A DNA stretch of 64,000 nt from Pseudoxanthomonas sp. GM95 (GCF_900109775.1 NZ_FOAX01000001.1:186001-250000); one strand, 5' to 3'; positions 19,552 to 31,259 are shown, counted from the first letter of the stretch. Numbers and translations: made by a program. The notes: generated by a model not told the origin, from the letters alone.

Positions 19552-20783
19552 ATCGCAAGGGCGACAAATCCCTGATCGTCGGACTGGATATCGGCACCTC
19601 CAAGGTGACCGCACTGGTCGGCGAATATTCCCCGGGCAATCCGATCGAAGTGATCGGCATCGGCAGCCATGAATCGCGCGGCCTCAAGCGCGGCGTGGTG
19701 GTGGATATCGAATCGACCGTGCAGTCGATCCAGCGCGCCGTGGAAGAAGCCGAGCTGATGGCCGGCTGCGAGATCCGTTCGGTCTACGCCTCGATCTCCG
19801 GCGCGCACGTGCAGTGCAAGAACTCGCCCGGCATCGTGCCGATCCGCGATGGCGAAGTGACCTGGTCGGATCTGGATCGCGTGCTGGAAGCGGCCAAGGC
19901 CGTGGCCATCCCCGCCGATCAGAAGATCCTCCATGCCATCCCGCGCGAGTACAAGCTGGACAGCTCGCAGGAAGGCATCCGCAACCCCGTCGGCATGACT
20001 GGCGTGCGCCTGGAAGTGGACGCGCACCTGGTCGTGTGCGCGCAGTCGGCCGCGGCCAACATCTCCAAGTGCGTGCAGCGCTGCGGCCTGCAGATCGATG
20101 ACCTGATCCTGTCCTCGCTGGGCTCGAGTGTTGCGGTGCTGACCGCCGACGAGCGCGAGCTGGGCGTGGTGCTGGTCGACATGGGCGCAGGCACCACCGA
20201 TCTGGCCGTGTTCGTGCACGGCGCGATCTGCCACACCGCGAGCCTGCCGATCGCCGGCGACCACGTCACCAACGACATCGCGCACATGCTGCGCACGCCG
20301 ACGCCGGAAGCCGAGCAGATCAAGGTCCGCTACGCCTGTGCGCTTGCGCAACTGGCCACGGCCGAGGAATCGATCCAGGTGCCGTCGGTCGGCGACCGTC
20401 CGCCGCGCCGGATGCCGCGCCATTCGCTGGCGCAGGCGGTGCAGGGCCGTTACGAGGAAATCTTCGAGATGGTGCAGGCCGAACTGCGCCGCTCGGGCTT
20501 CGAGGAACTGGTTCGCGCCGGCATGGTGCTGACCGGCGGCGCGTCGAAGATGGAAGGCGTGGTCGAGCTGGCCGAAGAGATGCTGCAGATGCCGGTGCGC
20601 ATCGGCATCCCGCAGCACGTCACCGGCCTGGGCGAAGTGGTCGGCAACCCTGTGCACGCCACCGGCGTGGGCCTGCTGCTGATGGGCAGCCAGATCGAGC
20701 ATCCGCGCCGCCCGTCGCTGCCCACGGGCAAGGCCGGCAGCCTGTTCAAGAAATTGCAGAACTGGTACCGCGGCGAATTTTAG
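19548..20783 (+). CDS. ftsA: Cell division protein FtsA
   Basis: Actin-like ATPase that tethers FtsZ to the membrane and recruits later divisome proteins. The 411-residue product shows the actin-fold phosphate loop 'VGLDIGTSKVTALVGE' at about residues 9-24, 'VLVDMGAGTTDLAVF' as phosphate 2, and 'LTGGASKMEGVVELAEE' as the adenosine motif. The last residues ('SLFKKLQNWYRGEF') form the amphipathic membrane-targeting helix. It overlaps ftsQ by 4 nt; ftsZ follows after 136 nt. Confidence 0.97.
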   Translation: MNRKGDKSLIVGLDIGTSKVTALVGEYSPGNPIEVIGIGSHESRGLKRGVVVDIESTVQSIQRAVEEAELMAGCEIRSVYASISGAHVQCKNSPGIVPIRDGEVTWSDLDRVLEAAKAVAIPADQKILHAIPREYKLDSSQEGIRNPVGMTGVRLEVDAHLVVCAQSAAANISKCVQRCGLQIDDLILSSLGSSVAVLTADERELGVVLVDMGAGTTDLAVFVHGAICHTASLPIAGDHVTNDIAHMLRTPTPEAEQIKVRYACALAQLATAEESIQVPSVGDRPPRRMPRHSLAQAVQGRYEEIFEMVQAELRRSGFEELVRAGMVLTGGASKMEGVVELAEEMLQMPVRIGIPQHVTGLGEVVGNPVHATGVGLLLMGSQIEHPRRPSLPTGKAGSLFKKLQNWYRGEF

Positions 20784-20919
20784 ATTCGACGCGGTGAGAG
20801 GCATGACGTGAAGCGCGAGGGCGCGCCGCACGTGAGGCGGGAGAGGAAAACGGGATTTGAGCGCCACCCAGCGACATCCAAAAGAAACACATACCCACAT
20901 AAGAATGAGGACAACGGAC

Positions 20920-22170
20920 ATGGCACATTTCGAACTGGTTGAAACGATGGCTCCCAACGCGGTGATCAAGGTCATCGGCGTGGGCGGCGGCGGCGGCAAC
21001 GCGGTGGCACACATGGTCAGCAGCAGCGTGGACGGCGTGGAATTCATCACCGCCAACACCGACTCGCAGGCCATCAAGAACTGCGGCGCCAAGCAGCAGC
21101 TGCAGCTCGGCGGCAACGTCACCAAGGGCCTGGGCGCAGGCGCCAACCCGGAAGTCGGTCGCCAGGCCGCGCTGGAAGATCGTGACCGCATCATCGAAGC
21201 GCTGACCGGCGCGGACATGGTGTTCATCACCGCCGGCATGGGCGGTGGCACCGGCACGGGCGCCGCCCCGGTCGTGGCGCAGCTGGCCAAGGAAATGGGC
21301 ATCCTGACCGTGGCCGTGGTCACCAAGCCGTTCCCGTTCGAAGGCCGTCGCCGCATGCAGGTCGCGCTGAAGGGCATCGAGGAACTCTCGGCGCATTGCG
21401 ATTCGCTGATCACCATCCCCAACGAAAAGCTGATCACCGTGCTGGGCCGCAACGCCACCATGATCCAGGCCTTCCGTGCCGCCAACGACGTGCTGCTGGG
21501 CGCCGTGCAGGGCATCGCCGACCTGATCGTGCGTCCGGGCCTGATCAACGTCGACTTCGCCGACGTGCGCACCGTGATGAGCGAAATGGGCCTGGCCATG
21601 ATGGGCACCGGCGCCGCACGTGGCGATGACCGCGCCCAGGCCGCCGCCGAAGCCGCGATCCAGAACCCGCTGCTGGACGATGTGAACCTGGCCGGCGCCA
21701 ACGGTATCCTGGTCAACATCACCGCCGGTCCGGACTTCACCATGGCCGAGTTCGACGAAGTCGGTCGCACCGTGGAAGGCTTCGCCTCGGAAGACGCGAC
21801 CGTGGTCGTGGGCACCGTGCTCGACCCGAACATGCAGGACGAAGTCCGCGTGACCGTGGTCGCCACCGGCCTGAACCGCGCCACCGTGCGTCAGCCGGTC
21901 CGGACCGATCTGGGCGGCAGCTTCCAGCGTGAGCCGGTGCGCGCCCCGATCAAGCTGGTCCGCGATGCCACCACCGGCATGCCGATCGACGCGGTCTCCC
22001 TGCCCAACACCAACACCTCCAAGGCCGATCCGGTGATCGGGGCGACCCAGGGCCTGGGCCTGCGCCGCAACGCCGGCGAAGCCAGCGCCCCGGCGACCGG
22101 CAACCAGACCGCCGAACTGCCGGACAACTATCTGGATATCCCGGCGTTCCTGCGTCGCCAGGCTGACTGA
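20920..22170 (+). CDS. ftsZ: Cell division protein FtsZ
   Basis: Tubulin-like GTPase that forms the Z ring. The 416-residue product has 'GVGGGGGNAV' near residues 20-29, the tubulin signature G-G-G-T-G-T-G at 108-114, and the T7-loop 'NVDFADVRTVM' needed for GTP hydrolysis. After a linker it ends in the conserved tail 'LDIPAFLRRQAD', which binds FtsA and ZipA. The ATG at 20920 was chosen because 'MAHFELVE' is the family start; 'TGAGGACAACGGAC' upstream supplies the ribosome site. The 136-nt leader after ftsA could hold a separate ftsZ promoter, but none is clear. Confidence 0.98.
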   Translation: MAHFELVETMAPNAVIKVIGVGGGGGNAVAHMVSSSVDGVEFITANTDSQAIKNCGAKQQLQLGGNVTKGLGAGANPEVGRQAALEDRDRIIEALTGADMVFITAGMGGGTGTGAAPVVAQLAKEMGILTVAVVTKPFPFEGRRRMQVALKGIEELSAHCDSLITIPNEKLITVLGRNATMIQAFRAANDVLLGAVQGIADLIVRPGLINVDFADVRTVMSEMGLAMMGTGAARGDDRAQAAAEAAIQNPLLDDVNLAGANGILVNITAGPDFTMAEFDEVGRTVEGFASEDATVVVGTVLDPNMQDEVRVTVVATGLNRATVRQPVRTDLGGSFQREPVRAPIKLVRDATTGMPIDAVSLPNTNTSKADPVIGATQGLGLRRNAGEASAPATGNQTAELPDNYLDIPAFLRRQAD

Positions 22171-22269
22171 TTCATCCGCCCGGATGATCGATGCCGCTGA
22201 TTAAGTCGGGGGCATTCAATCGGAAGGGCGGCTGCTGTAACGCTTCACCGTGTCATGTCCTTTCATTTT

Positions 22270-22305
22270 CCGCCGGGCCGGTGCGTCCGGTCCGGCGGCG
22301 TTTTT
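22270..22305 (+). terminator. Terminator after ftsZ (end of dcw cluster)
   Basis: A 12-bp stem pairs 22270-22281 with 22287-22298, with one G-U wobble and a TGCGT loop, followed by CG and five T. It closes the dcw transcription unit and separates it from lpxC. No clear lpxC promoter was picked out in 22306-22432 beyond an extended TATTCT-like hexamer near 22388. Confidence 0.8.
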
Positions 22306-22432
22306 CCTTGTAAAGGCAGGGCGAGGGCGCCATGTCGGCGGCGAGGGGATTACTGTCCTCTTCCGTTCAGATTCATCTGCCTGCGTGGTATTCTCACGCG
22401 GTCTTGACGTTTGATTCCTCCAGCTGCGACCC

Positions 22433-23350
22433 ATGATTCCCCAGCGCACCCTCAAAAACGTGATCCGCGCCACCGGCGTCGGCCTGCACAGCGGCGAAAA
22501 GGTCTTCATGACCTTGCGTCCTGCCGCGCCGAATACCGGCGTGGTGTTCCGTCGCGTCGATCTTGAGCCGGTAGTGGAGATTCCCGCGGACGCGGCCCTG
22601 GTCACCGAAACCACCCTGTGCACCGGCCTGACCTGCGGCCCGGCCAAGGTGCAGACGGTCGAGCACCTGATGTCCGCGCTGGCGGGCCTGGGCGTGGACA
22701 ACGTCTACGTTGAACTGTCCTCGGCCGAGCTGCCGATCATGGACGGCTCCGCCAGTCCGTTCGTGTTCCTGCTGCAGTCGGCGGGCATCGCCGAGCAGAA
22801 CGTGCCCAAGCGCTTCATCCGCATCATCAAGCCGGTGGAAGTGCGCGACGGCGACAAGGTCGCGCGGTTCGAGCCGTACGAAGGTTTCAAGCTGGGCTTC
22901 ACGGTCAAGTTCGACCATCCGATGATCCCGGCCTCGCAGTCGCGTGCCGAGGTGGATTTCTCCACCGGTGGTTATGTGAGCGAAGTGGCGCGTGCGCGCA
23001 CCTTCGGCTTCATGCGCGATCTGGAATACATGCGCGAGCGCAACCTGGGCCTGGGTGGCTCGATGGATAACGCGATCGTGCTGGACGAGTTCCGCGTGCT
23101 CAACGACGACGGCCTGCGCTATGCCGACGAATTCGTGCGCCACAAGATCCTGGACGCCATCGGCGACCTGTATCTGGCCGGCCACGCGATCCTGGGCGCG
23201 TACGAGGGCTACAAGTCCGGTCACGCGCTCAACAACACCCTGGTGCGGGCGCTGATGGCGCAGACCGATGCCTGGGAAGAAGTGTCCTTTGGCGCCGACG
23301 CCAAGGAACCGGCGCCGATGCTGTACGCCGCCCCGGCGCTGGCACACTGA
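22433..23350 (+). CDS. lpxC: UDP-3-O-acyl-N-acetylglucosamine deacetylase LpxC
   Basis: Zn-dependent deacetylase and committed step of lipid A synthesis. The 305-residue product starts 'MIPQRTLKN'. The zinc ligands are visible at H78 ('VEHLMSA'), H237 and D241 ('HKILDAIGD'), with the catalytic H264 in 'GHALNN'; these are one position off the E. coli numbering. The length is standard. As in E. coli it directly follows the dcw cluster, here behind a terminator. It is convergent with the DUF721 gene. Confidence 0.97.
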   Translation: MIPQRTLKNVIRATGVGLHSGEKVFMTLRPAAPNTGVVFRRVDLEPVVEIPADAALVTETTLCTGLTCGPAKVQTVEHLMSALAGLGVDNVYVELSSAELPIMDGSASPFVFLLQSAGIAEQNVPKRFIRIIKPVEVRDGDKVARFEPYEGFKLGFTVKFDHPMIPASQSRAEVDFSTGGYVSEVARARTFGFMRDLEYMRERNLGLGGSMDNAIVLDEFRVLNDDGLRYADEFVRHKILDAIGDLYLAGHAILGAYEGYKSGHALNNTLVRALMAQTDAWEEVSFGADAKEPAPMLYAAPALAH

Positions 23351-23358
23351 GTGCTGCC

Positions 23359-23381
23359 TTCGGCCAGCGACACTGGCCGAA
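23359..23381. repeat. Stem-loop after lpxC
   Basis: A perfect 9-bp inverted repeat, TTCGGCCAG and CTGGCCGAA, with a 5-nt loop, starts 8 nt after the lpxC stop. The T-run at 23428-23433 is about 46 nt further on, so a classical terminator is not clear. It may act as a processing or stability hairpin. Confidence 0.4.
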
Positions 23382-23423
23382 CACCTCCAAAGCGTGAATC
23401 GCATCGCCTGAACGGGCGAGGAT

Positions 23424-23449
23424 TAACTTTTTTCTAACTTCAAGCTAAC
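23424..23449. repeat. Three TAAC units on an 11-bp period
   Basis: TAAC occurs at 23424-23427, 23435-23438 and 23446-23449 in an AT-rich patch between the convergent lpxC and DUF721 genes. Eleven base pairs is one helical turn, as in two-component regulator boxes. There is no gene directly downstream in either direction, so function is open. Confidence 0.35.
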
Positions 23450-23499
23450 GACTGGCCCAGACGAGGCCGGTACGATGCCTGCCGGCCTTCCACCTGGTC

Positions 23500-23973
23500 T
23501 TAACGTTTTTGACCGGGGCGCGGGCCGCGTTCCACGGCAGCCGTGTTGGCGACAGGGGATTCGTCCAGCATGGCCAGCGCCGCCTTCAGCGCCTCGCGCG
23601 CCACGGGCGACTGCTGCTGGATCGGCGCGTTGGCCGATGCGGACGGGAACAGCGGTTGCATGGACACCTTGGAGGTCACGGAGTTGACCCCCAATCCGAC
23701 GGATCGGGCCACTTCGATGAGTTCGTTGGCCGCCAGGCGCAGCTTGGCGTTCCACACGGGCGAATCGACGACAAAAACCAAACGATCGCCTGTGATGTTG
23801 GCAAGCCGGCAATGCTCAGCCAGAGCAGGCGGAAGACAGGGGCGAAGTTGCTGTTCCAGTGCGTCGAGCTTCATGGCATGACGCAGCGGATCGGCGGCTG
23901 ATGACGCCATCGCGGCCTCCAAGGCCGGGAGCGGAATCGCCGGACGACGCGGCTGGGACTTCGGATGGGACAT
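23500..23973 (-). CDS. DUF721 protein (DciA-like)
   Basis: A 157-residue DUF721 protein. One branch of this family, DciA, loads or stimulates the replicative helicase DnaB in bacteria that lack DnaC; applying that role here is an inference. The conserved core lies at about residues 34-95: 'LDALEQQLRPCLPPALAEHCRLANI' in two pieces, then 'RLVFVVDSPVWNAKLRL'. The C-terminus is low complexity. The start codon lies 10 nt from that of the divergent M23 gene, so each promoter must overlap the other gene. Confidence 0.8.
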   Translation of the reverse strand: MSHPKSQPRRPAIPLPALEAAMASSAADPLRHAMKLDALEQQLRPCLPPALAEHCRLANITGDRLVFVVDSPVWNAKLRLAANELIEVARSVGLGVNSVTSKVSMQPLFPSASANAPIQQQSPVAREALKAALAMLDESPVANTAAVERGPRPGQKR

Positions 23974-23982
23974 CGCAGATCC

Positions 23983-24939
23983 ATGAGCTTCAACAACATT
24001 GTTCACAATACGCGCTCCTGGGCGCGGCATCACCTGAGTCTGCGCACCGTGCAGGTGCGGCGTTTCAGCCATACCCGGCCGCTGCTGAGCGCCGGCATCC
24101 TGGTGGCAGGCGGTTTGGTGTTCGGCCTGATCGGGCGCAGTGCCTTCGGCATGGCCCAGGTTTCCTACCTGCAGGCCAAGACCGCCAAGCAGCAGGTCGA
24201 GCTGGAGCAGGTCAAGCGCGGCGCGCAGCAGGAAGTCAACGCCATGTCCGCGCGCCTTGGCGAACTGCAGGCCCAGGCCAACCGCCTCAACGCGCTGGGC
24301 GAGCGCCTGACCCAGATGGGCAAGCTGGAAGACGGCGAGTTCAATTTCGATGAGCCGGTCGGCGTCGGCGGCCCGGAAGGCGCGACCAGCGACATGCCGC
24401 CGCGCGAGCTGAGCCAGGGGCTGGAGGAGCTGCAGACCAAGTTCGATGCGTCCGGCCAGCAGCTCTCGGTGCTGGAGTCGTTGCTGTTCAACCGGCAGCT
24501 GGACCGCAATGCCACGCCCTCGCGCATGCCGCTGGCCAACACCTACATCACCTCGGGCTTCGGCGGCCGCGCCGATCCGTTCGGCGGTGGCGGCGAGCGC
24601 CACAAGGGCATTGATTTCAAGGCCAACGTCGGCGATCCGGTGCTGTCGGTGGCCGATGGCGTGGTCACCTTCGCCGGCGTGCGCAGCGGCTACGGCAACG
24701 TGATCGAGGTCGATCATGGCAACGGCTACGTCACCCGCTACGCGCACAACTCGCGCCTGGTGGTGAAGCCGGGCGACCTGGTCCGCGCCGGGCAGACGGT
24801 GGCCAAGGCCGGTTCGACCGGGCGTTCGACCGGTGCGCACGTGCATTTCGAAGTGTGGGAAGATGGGCGCGTGGTCAATCCGCGCAAGTTCCTGGGCGAG
24901 AACGCCAACACCCCGGTGGGCGTGCGCGGGCGCGGCTGA
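23983..24939 (+). CDS. M23 family metallopeptidase (membrane-anchored, LytM-type)
   Basis: A 318-residue inner-membrane protein with a basic N-terminus, one membrane helix at about residues 37-55, a periplasmic coiled coil (about 60-105) and a C-terminal peptidase_M23 domain. The zinc-site residues are intact: H207 and D211 in 'HKGIDF', and H286/H288 in 'HVHFEVWEDG'. Enzymes of this type cleave peptidoglycan crosslinks, or activate amidases when degenerate; here the site looks active. It sits where enterobacteria carry secM, just before secA. An ATG at 23965 is an alternative start. Confidence 0.9.
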   Translation: MSFNNIVHNTRSWARHHLSLRTVQVRRFSHTRPLLSAGILVAGGLVFGLIGRSAFGMAQVSYLQAKTAKQQVELEQVKRGAQQEVNAMSARLGELQAQANRLNALGERLTQMGKLEDGEFNFDEPVGVGGPEGATSDMPPRELSQGLEELQTKFDASGQQLSVLESLLFNRQLDRNATPSRMPLANTYITSGFGGRADPFGGGGERHKGIDFKANVGDPVLSVADGVVTFAGVRSGYGNVIEVDHGNGYVTRYAHNSRLVVKPGDLVRAGQTVAKAGSTGRSTGAHVHFEVWEDGRVVNPRKFLGENANTPVGVRGRG

Positions 24940-24986
24940 GGCAAGGCCCGTCAGGACGCCTTGATTCGTCCGGCGGCGCCCCAAGC

Positions 24987-24992
24987 TACAAT
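24987..24992 (+). promoter_or_regulatory. Possible -10 element of a secA promoter
   Basis: TACAAT matches five of six -10 consensus bases and lies just downstream of the M23 gene. The only -35 candidate, TTGATT at 24961-24966, is 20 nt away, which is too far for a good promoter. The start would be near 25000, giving an mRNA leader of about 110 nt before secA. Confidence 0.35.
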
Positions 24993-25009
24993 GTCGTGTT
25001 GCCGGAACG

Positions 25010-25036
25010 GGGCGCCATGCGCCCTGTTTCGTTTTT
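25010..25036 (+). promoter_or_regulatory. Hairpin with T-rich tail in the secA leader
   Basis: GGGCGC pairs with GCGCCC (25010-25015 with 25019-25024) around a 3-nt loop, and TGTTTCGTTTTT follows. It could terminate the M23 transcript or act as an attenuator before secA. The ATG of the candidate leader ORF begins in the loop, so folding would hide that start codon. Confidence 0.4.
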
Positions 25037-25108
25037 CGGCACCCGGCCTTGGGGATTGAAAGAGGTCGAGGCGGTGCCGACGCTCCTTTCCATTCCGGTT
25101 CCTTCTTC

Positions 25109-25112
<4 letters not shown>
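25017..25112 (+). CDS. Candidate 31-codon leader ORF overlapping the secA start
   Basis: The frame from ATG 25017 reads 31 codons and stops at 25110-25112, overlapping the secA ATG by 4 nt (ATGA). The peptide begins '[13 protein letters not shown]' and ends 'SIPVPSS'. It has no signal peptide and does not contain the E. coli SecM arrest motif. secA itself has only pyrimidine-rich sequence before its ATG, with no Shine-Dalgarno, so coupling to this ORF would explain its translation. Real expression is unproven, and the SD of the ORF is weak. Confidence 0.35.
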
Positions 25113-27856
<2,744 letters not shown>

Positions 27857-27882
27857 TCGCAGGTTTGCCACGCTGAAAAACG

Positions 27883-27915
27883 AAAGCCCGGAGGCGCTGC
27901 TTCCGGGCTTTTTTC
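27883..27915 (+). terminator. Terminator after secA
   Basis: A 9-bp stem, AAGCCCGGA (27884-27892) with TCCGGGCTT (27902-27910), runs into a T6-type tail. With the A-rich left flank it can also serve the minus-strand lipocalin gene that ends at 27942. Confidence 0.85.
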
Positions 27916-27941
27916 TTGGGCGCGTTTCTCCGCCGAGGACG

Positions 27942-28553
27942 TCAGCGTGGGCGCGGCTTCTTCGGTGGGGCAAAGCCGGGCTGGCCCTCCTGCTCGGCCA
28001 GTTGGGGCACGCGCACGAGCTTGGTGGTGTCCACGCCGTGTGCCTTCATCTTCGCGACCAGCTCGGCGTACTGCGCATCGGGTAGGTCGGCGCTGCGCGA
28101 GAAGATCCAGGCCAAGTCGCGGCCGGGGTAGTCGACCAATGCCCAGGAATAATCCGGCGCGGTTTCCAGGATGCGGTACTTGGTCGGGATCACACTGAAG
28201 AACCAGGTGGTCCAGCGTCGGTTGCCGCTGCCGTCCTTGACCGTGGCGCGTGAGTTCAGGTCCTTGATCGGTTCGCCGAAGCCTTCCTGATAGACGTAAT
28301 GCACGCCGATGCTGCCGTTGGGCCGCAGCGTGTATTCGTCGCGGCTGGCCACATGGCCACGCTCGCCGAAGTACGGCACATGCGCGATCACGTGCCAGGC
28401 ACCCATGAAGCGCGGCAAGTCGATCGGCGGCGTGGCAGGCGCTGAGGCGATGGGCATGGGCGAGGTTCCGCAGGCGGCGAGCAGGGACAGCGCGGCCAGC
28501 GCGAACAGGCGCCGACGGCGGACGGGCGGGGCAGTGGCGCTGGGAGCGTGCAT
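27942..28553 (-). CDS. blc: Lipocalin family lipoprotein (Blc-like)
   Basis: A 203-residue outer-membrane lipoprotein of the bacterial lipocalin family, which binds lysophospholipids or fatty acids in a beta-barrel. The chosen start gives a basic n-region, a hydrophobic stretch and the lipobox 'LLAAC' with Cys28. The lipocalin entry motif is 'FMGAWHVIAHVP', and 'WTTWFFSVIPTKYRILET' with 'YSWALVDYPGRDLAWIFSR' follows in the order of E. coli Blc. An upstream ATG at 28577 is possible. The tail is Pro/Lys/Arg-rich. It is a single gene, convergent with secA. Confidence 0.85.
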   Translation of the reverse strand: MHAPSATAPPVRRRRLFALAALSLLAACGTSPMPIASAPATPPIDLPRFMGAWHVIAHVPYFGERGHVASRDEYTLRPNGSIGVHYVYQEGFGEPIKDLNSRATVKDGSGNRRWTTWFFSVIPTKYRILETAPDYSWALVDYPGRDLAWIFSRSADLPDAQYAELVAKMKAHGVDTTKLVRVPQLAEQEGQPGFAPPKKPRPR

Positions 28554-28674
28554 GGCCGTGAGGCTAGGCCTGGGCATGTCAACGCGATGTTCCGGCGGGC
28601 GGCGGCGGGGCGTCGCAACCGGTGAGAAGGCCGGCGCGCAGCCTGCGTCTCCAGACCCGACAGGACGCACCGCC

Positions 28675-28998
28675 ATGGCTCACCCAACGCACGCCGCCCG
28701 CACCGCTTCCCACGCCGATCCGCGCCTGGAGCTGGTGCTGCGGGTCATCGCCCTGACCGGGTTGGCCCTGGTCCTCCTGCTGCCGGCCGGACGCGGCAGC
28801 ACCGAACTGCTGGGCTGGACGCCGTTGTGGCTGGGCGTGCTGCCGACGGTGGCCTGGTGGTCGCTGCATCGCTTCCGGCTGCCGTCTTGGCCCGCACCGG
28901 TGCGGGCCGCGATGGAGGTGCCGGTGCGCCGCCGTCGCCCGGGCGCGCAAGCCCGTCGACGCAGGCCGATGCTGGCGCAGATGTCACGCGCCGCCTGA
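28675..28998 (+). CDS. Small hypothetical membrane protein, 107 residues
   Basis: Not recognised as a named family. The ATG at 28675 follows a CAGGACG-type weak ribosome site. The product has two hydrophobic segments, about residues 19-36 and 43-62 ('LGWTPLWLGVLPTVAWW'), then a strongly basic Arg-rich tail that would be cytoplasmic. It is divergent from the lipocalin gene and precedes the S9 peptidase by 74 nt. Frame quality and membrane pattern support a real gene, but no homologue is recalled. Confidence 0.6.
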   Translation: MAHPTHAARTASHADPRLELVLRVIALTGLALVLLLPAGRGSTELLGWTPLWLGVLPTVAWWSLHRFRLPSWPAPVRAAMEVPVRRRRPGAQARRRRPMLAQMSRAA

Positions 28999-29072
28999 CC
29001 TTCGGCACGGGCTGGGGCCCGCAGGGCGTGTGCTAGCGTGCGGCGGCATCCTGCCTCGTACGGAGACCCGCC

Positions 29073-31172
29073 TTGAATCGACTCGCCCTTGCCCTGGTGG
29101 CCGGCATTGCCGCCAGCGGCGCCCAAGCCCAGGAGACCGCCGTGACCAACGACCCTTACCAGTGGATGGAAGAGGTCGAAGGCGCCAAGCCGCTGGCCTG
29201 GGTGAAGGACCAGAACGCCAAGACGGAAACCGAGCTGGCCGGCACGCCGCAGTTCAAGCAGCTTGAAGGCGACATCCGCACCATCCTGGATTCGGACGCC
29301 AAGATTCCCTACGTCGAGAAGATCGGCGACCACTACTACAACCTGTGGAAGGACAAGAACCACGCGCGCGGCGTCTGGCGCCGCACCACGCTGGCCGAGT
29401 ACCGCAAGCCCAATCCCACCTGGGAAACGGTGCTGGACATCGACGCGCTCAACGCCGCCGAGAAGGAAACCTGGGTCTGGCACGGCGCCGAATGCCGCAA
29501 GCCCGACAACACCCGCTGCCTGATCGCGCTCTCGCGCGGTGGTTCCGATGCCGACGTCACCCGCGAGTTCGACCTGACCACCAAGACCTGGGTCGAAGGC
29601 GGCTTCTATCGTCCCGCGGCCAAGGGCGGGCTGGGCTGGATCGACGCGGACACCGTCTATGTCTACACCGATTTCGGCGAGGGCAGCCTGACCAGTTCCG
29701 GCTATCCGCGCATCGTCAAGGAATGGAAGCGCGGCACGCCGCTGGCCTCGGCCAAGGTCGTCTATGAAGGCAAGGCGGACGACATGTACATCGCCGCCGG
29801 CCACGATGCGACCAAGGGCTTCGAGCGCGACTTCGTCACCCGGACCATCGCTTTCTACAATGACGAGCTGTACCTGCGCGGCAAGGACGGCACGCTGGCC
29901 AAGGTCGACGCGCCCAACTCGGCGCAGAAGTCGGTGCAGCGCGAGTGGCTGGGCCTGGAGCTGCGCGAGCCGTGGACCGTGGGCGGCAAGACCTACAAGG
30001 CCGGCTCGTTCCTGGTCACGCGCTTCGATGACTTCATGGCGGGCAAGCGCGACTTCGACGTGCTGTTCGAGCCGACCGACACGACCTCGCTCGCCAGTGC
30101 CACGCTCACCCAGCACCACATCGTGCTCAACGTCATGCAGGACGTGAAGAATCGCCTGAGCGTGCTGACCCACACCGATGGCAAATGGGTGTCCGCGCCG
30201 CTGAAGGTCGGCGATTCGGCCTTCGGCGCGATCGCCGCCAGCGCGGTGGACAGCGAGGAGTCCGACGCGCTGTGGCTCACCGTCACCGACTACCTGACCC
30301 CGACCACACTGATGCTGGCCGACGCGGACAAGCCGGACGCGAAGATCGAGCCGCTGAAGACCATGCCGACCTTCTTCGACGCCTCGCGCGATGTGATTGA
30401 GCAGCACTTCGCCGTGTCCAAGGACGGCACCAAGGTGCCGTACTTCCTGGTGCGGCCGAAGGACCTGAAGTTCGACGGCACCGCGCCGACACTGCTGTAT
30501 GGCTACGGTGGCTTTGAGATCTCGATGACGCCGGGGTATTCCGGTGGCATCGGCAAGGGCTGGTTGGAGAAGGGCGGCGTGTACGCGGTCGCCAACATCC
30601 GCGGCGGTGGCGAATACGGCCCGCGCTGGCACCAGGCCGCGCTCAAGGCCAACCGCCACAAGGCCTACGAGGACTTCGCCGCGGTGGCGGAGGATCTGGC
30701 CACGCGCAAGATCACGTCCCCTGCGCATCTTGGCGCGCAGGGCGGCAGCAACGGCGGCCTGCTGATGGGCAACATGCTCACCCAGTATCCGCAGTTGTTC
30801 GGCGCGATCGTGGTGCAGGTCCCGCTGCTGGACATGAAGCGTTACAGCCACCTGCTGGCCGGCGCCTCGTGGATGGCCGAGTACGGCAATCCCGACACGG
30901 CCGACTGGGACTACATCAAGACGTTCTCGCCGTATCACCTGTTCGACGCGTCCAAGACCTATCCGCCGACCTTGTTCATGACCTCCACGCGCGACGACCG
31001 CGTGCATCCGGGCCATGCACGCAAGATGGCGGCCAAGATGCTCGACGCCGGCAAGGACGTGCGTTACTACGAAAACATCGAAGGCGGCCACGGCGGCGCG
31101 GCAAACAACGCCCAGTCCGCGCACATGAACGCGCTGGCCTACAGCTTCCTGTGGCAGCAGTTGAGCCAGTAA
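29073..31172 (+). CDS. Prolyl oligopeptidase family serine peptidase (S9A), secreted
   Basis: A 699-residue S9A enzyme that would cut short Pro-containing peptides in the periplasm. The N-terminus is a cleavable signal peptide (about residues 1-19, 'SGAQAQ'). A seven-bladed propeller region follows, then the alpha/beta-hydrolase domain with 'YGYGGFEISMTPGYS', the nucleophile Ser559 in 'GGSNGG', Asp641 in 'TRDDRVHPGH' and His673 in 'GGHGG'. The start is a TTG preceded by CGGAGAC. It is followed 87 nt later by a second S9 gene. Confidence 0.93.
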   Translation: MNRLALALVAGIAASGAQAQETAVTNDPYQWMEEVEGAKPLAWVKDQNAKTETELAGTPQFKQLEGDIRTILDSDAKIPYVEKIGDHYYNLWKDKNHARGVWRRTTLAEYRKPNPTWETVLDIDALNAAEKETWVWHGAECRKPDNTRCLIALSRGGSDADVTREFDLTTKTWVEGGFYRPAAKGGLGWIDADTVYVYTDFGEGSLTSSGYPRIVKEWKRGTPLASAKVVYEGKADDMYIAAGHDATKGFERDFVTRTIAFYNDELYLRGKDGTLAKVDAPNSAQKSVQREWLGLELREPWTVGGKTYKAGSFLVTRFDDFMAGKRDFDVLFEPTDTTSLASATLTQHHIVLNVMQDVKNRLSVLTHTDGKWVSAPLKVGDSAFGAIAASAVDSEESDALWLTVTDYLTPTTLMLADADKPDAKIEPLKTMPTFFDASRDVIEQHFAVSKDGTKVPYFLVRPKDLKFDGTAPTLLYGYGGFEISMTPGYSGGIGKGWLEKGGVYAVANIRGGGEYGPRWHQAALKANRHKAYEDFAAVAEDLATRKITSPAHLGAQGGSNGGLLMGNMLTQYPQLFGAIVVQVPLLDMKRYSHLLAGASWMAEYGNPDTADWDYIKTFSPYHLFDASKTYPPTLFMTSTRDDRVHPGHARKMAAKMLDAGKDVRYYENIEGGHGGAANNAQSAHMNALAYSFLWQQLSQ

Positions 31173-31259
31173 ACCGCTGATGCCCGGCCGCTCGCCCGCT
31201 GCAGGACGCACGGGCGCAGCGACCGGTGCCCTTGCAACCCGCCCCTGACGGACCTATCC

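Noticed and set aside
19404..21884. Long minus-strand frame across ftsA and ftsZ
   Set aside because: Shadow of ftsQ-ftsA-ftsZ; low-complexity composition and no ribosome site or motif.
24940..25108. A secM gene upstream of secA
   Set aside because: No reading frame has both a signal peptide and a SecM-like arrest motif; the adjacent gene is an M23 peptidase, and the short leader ORF is different.
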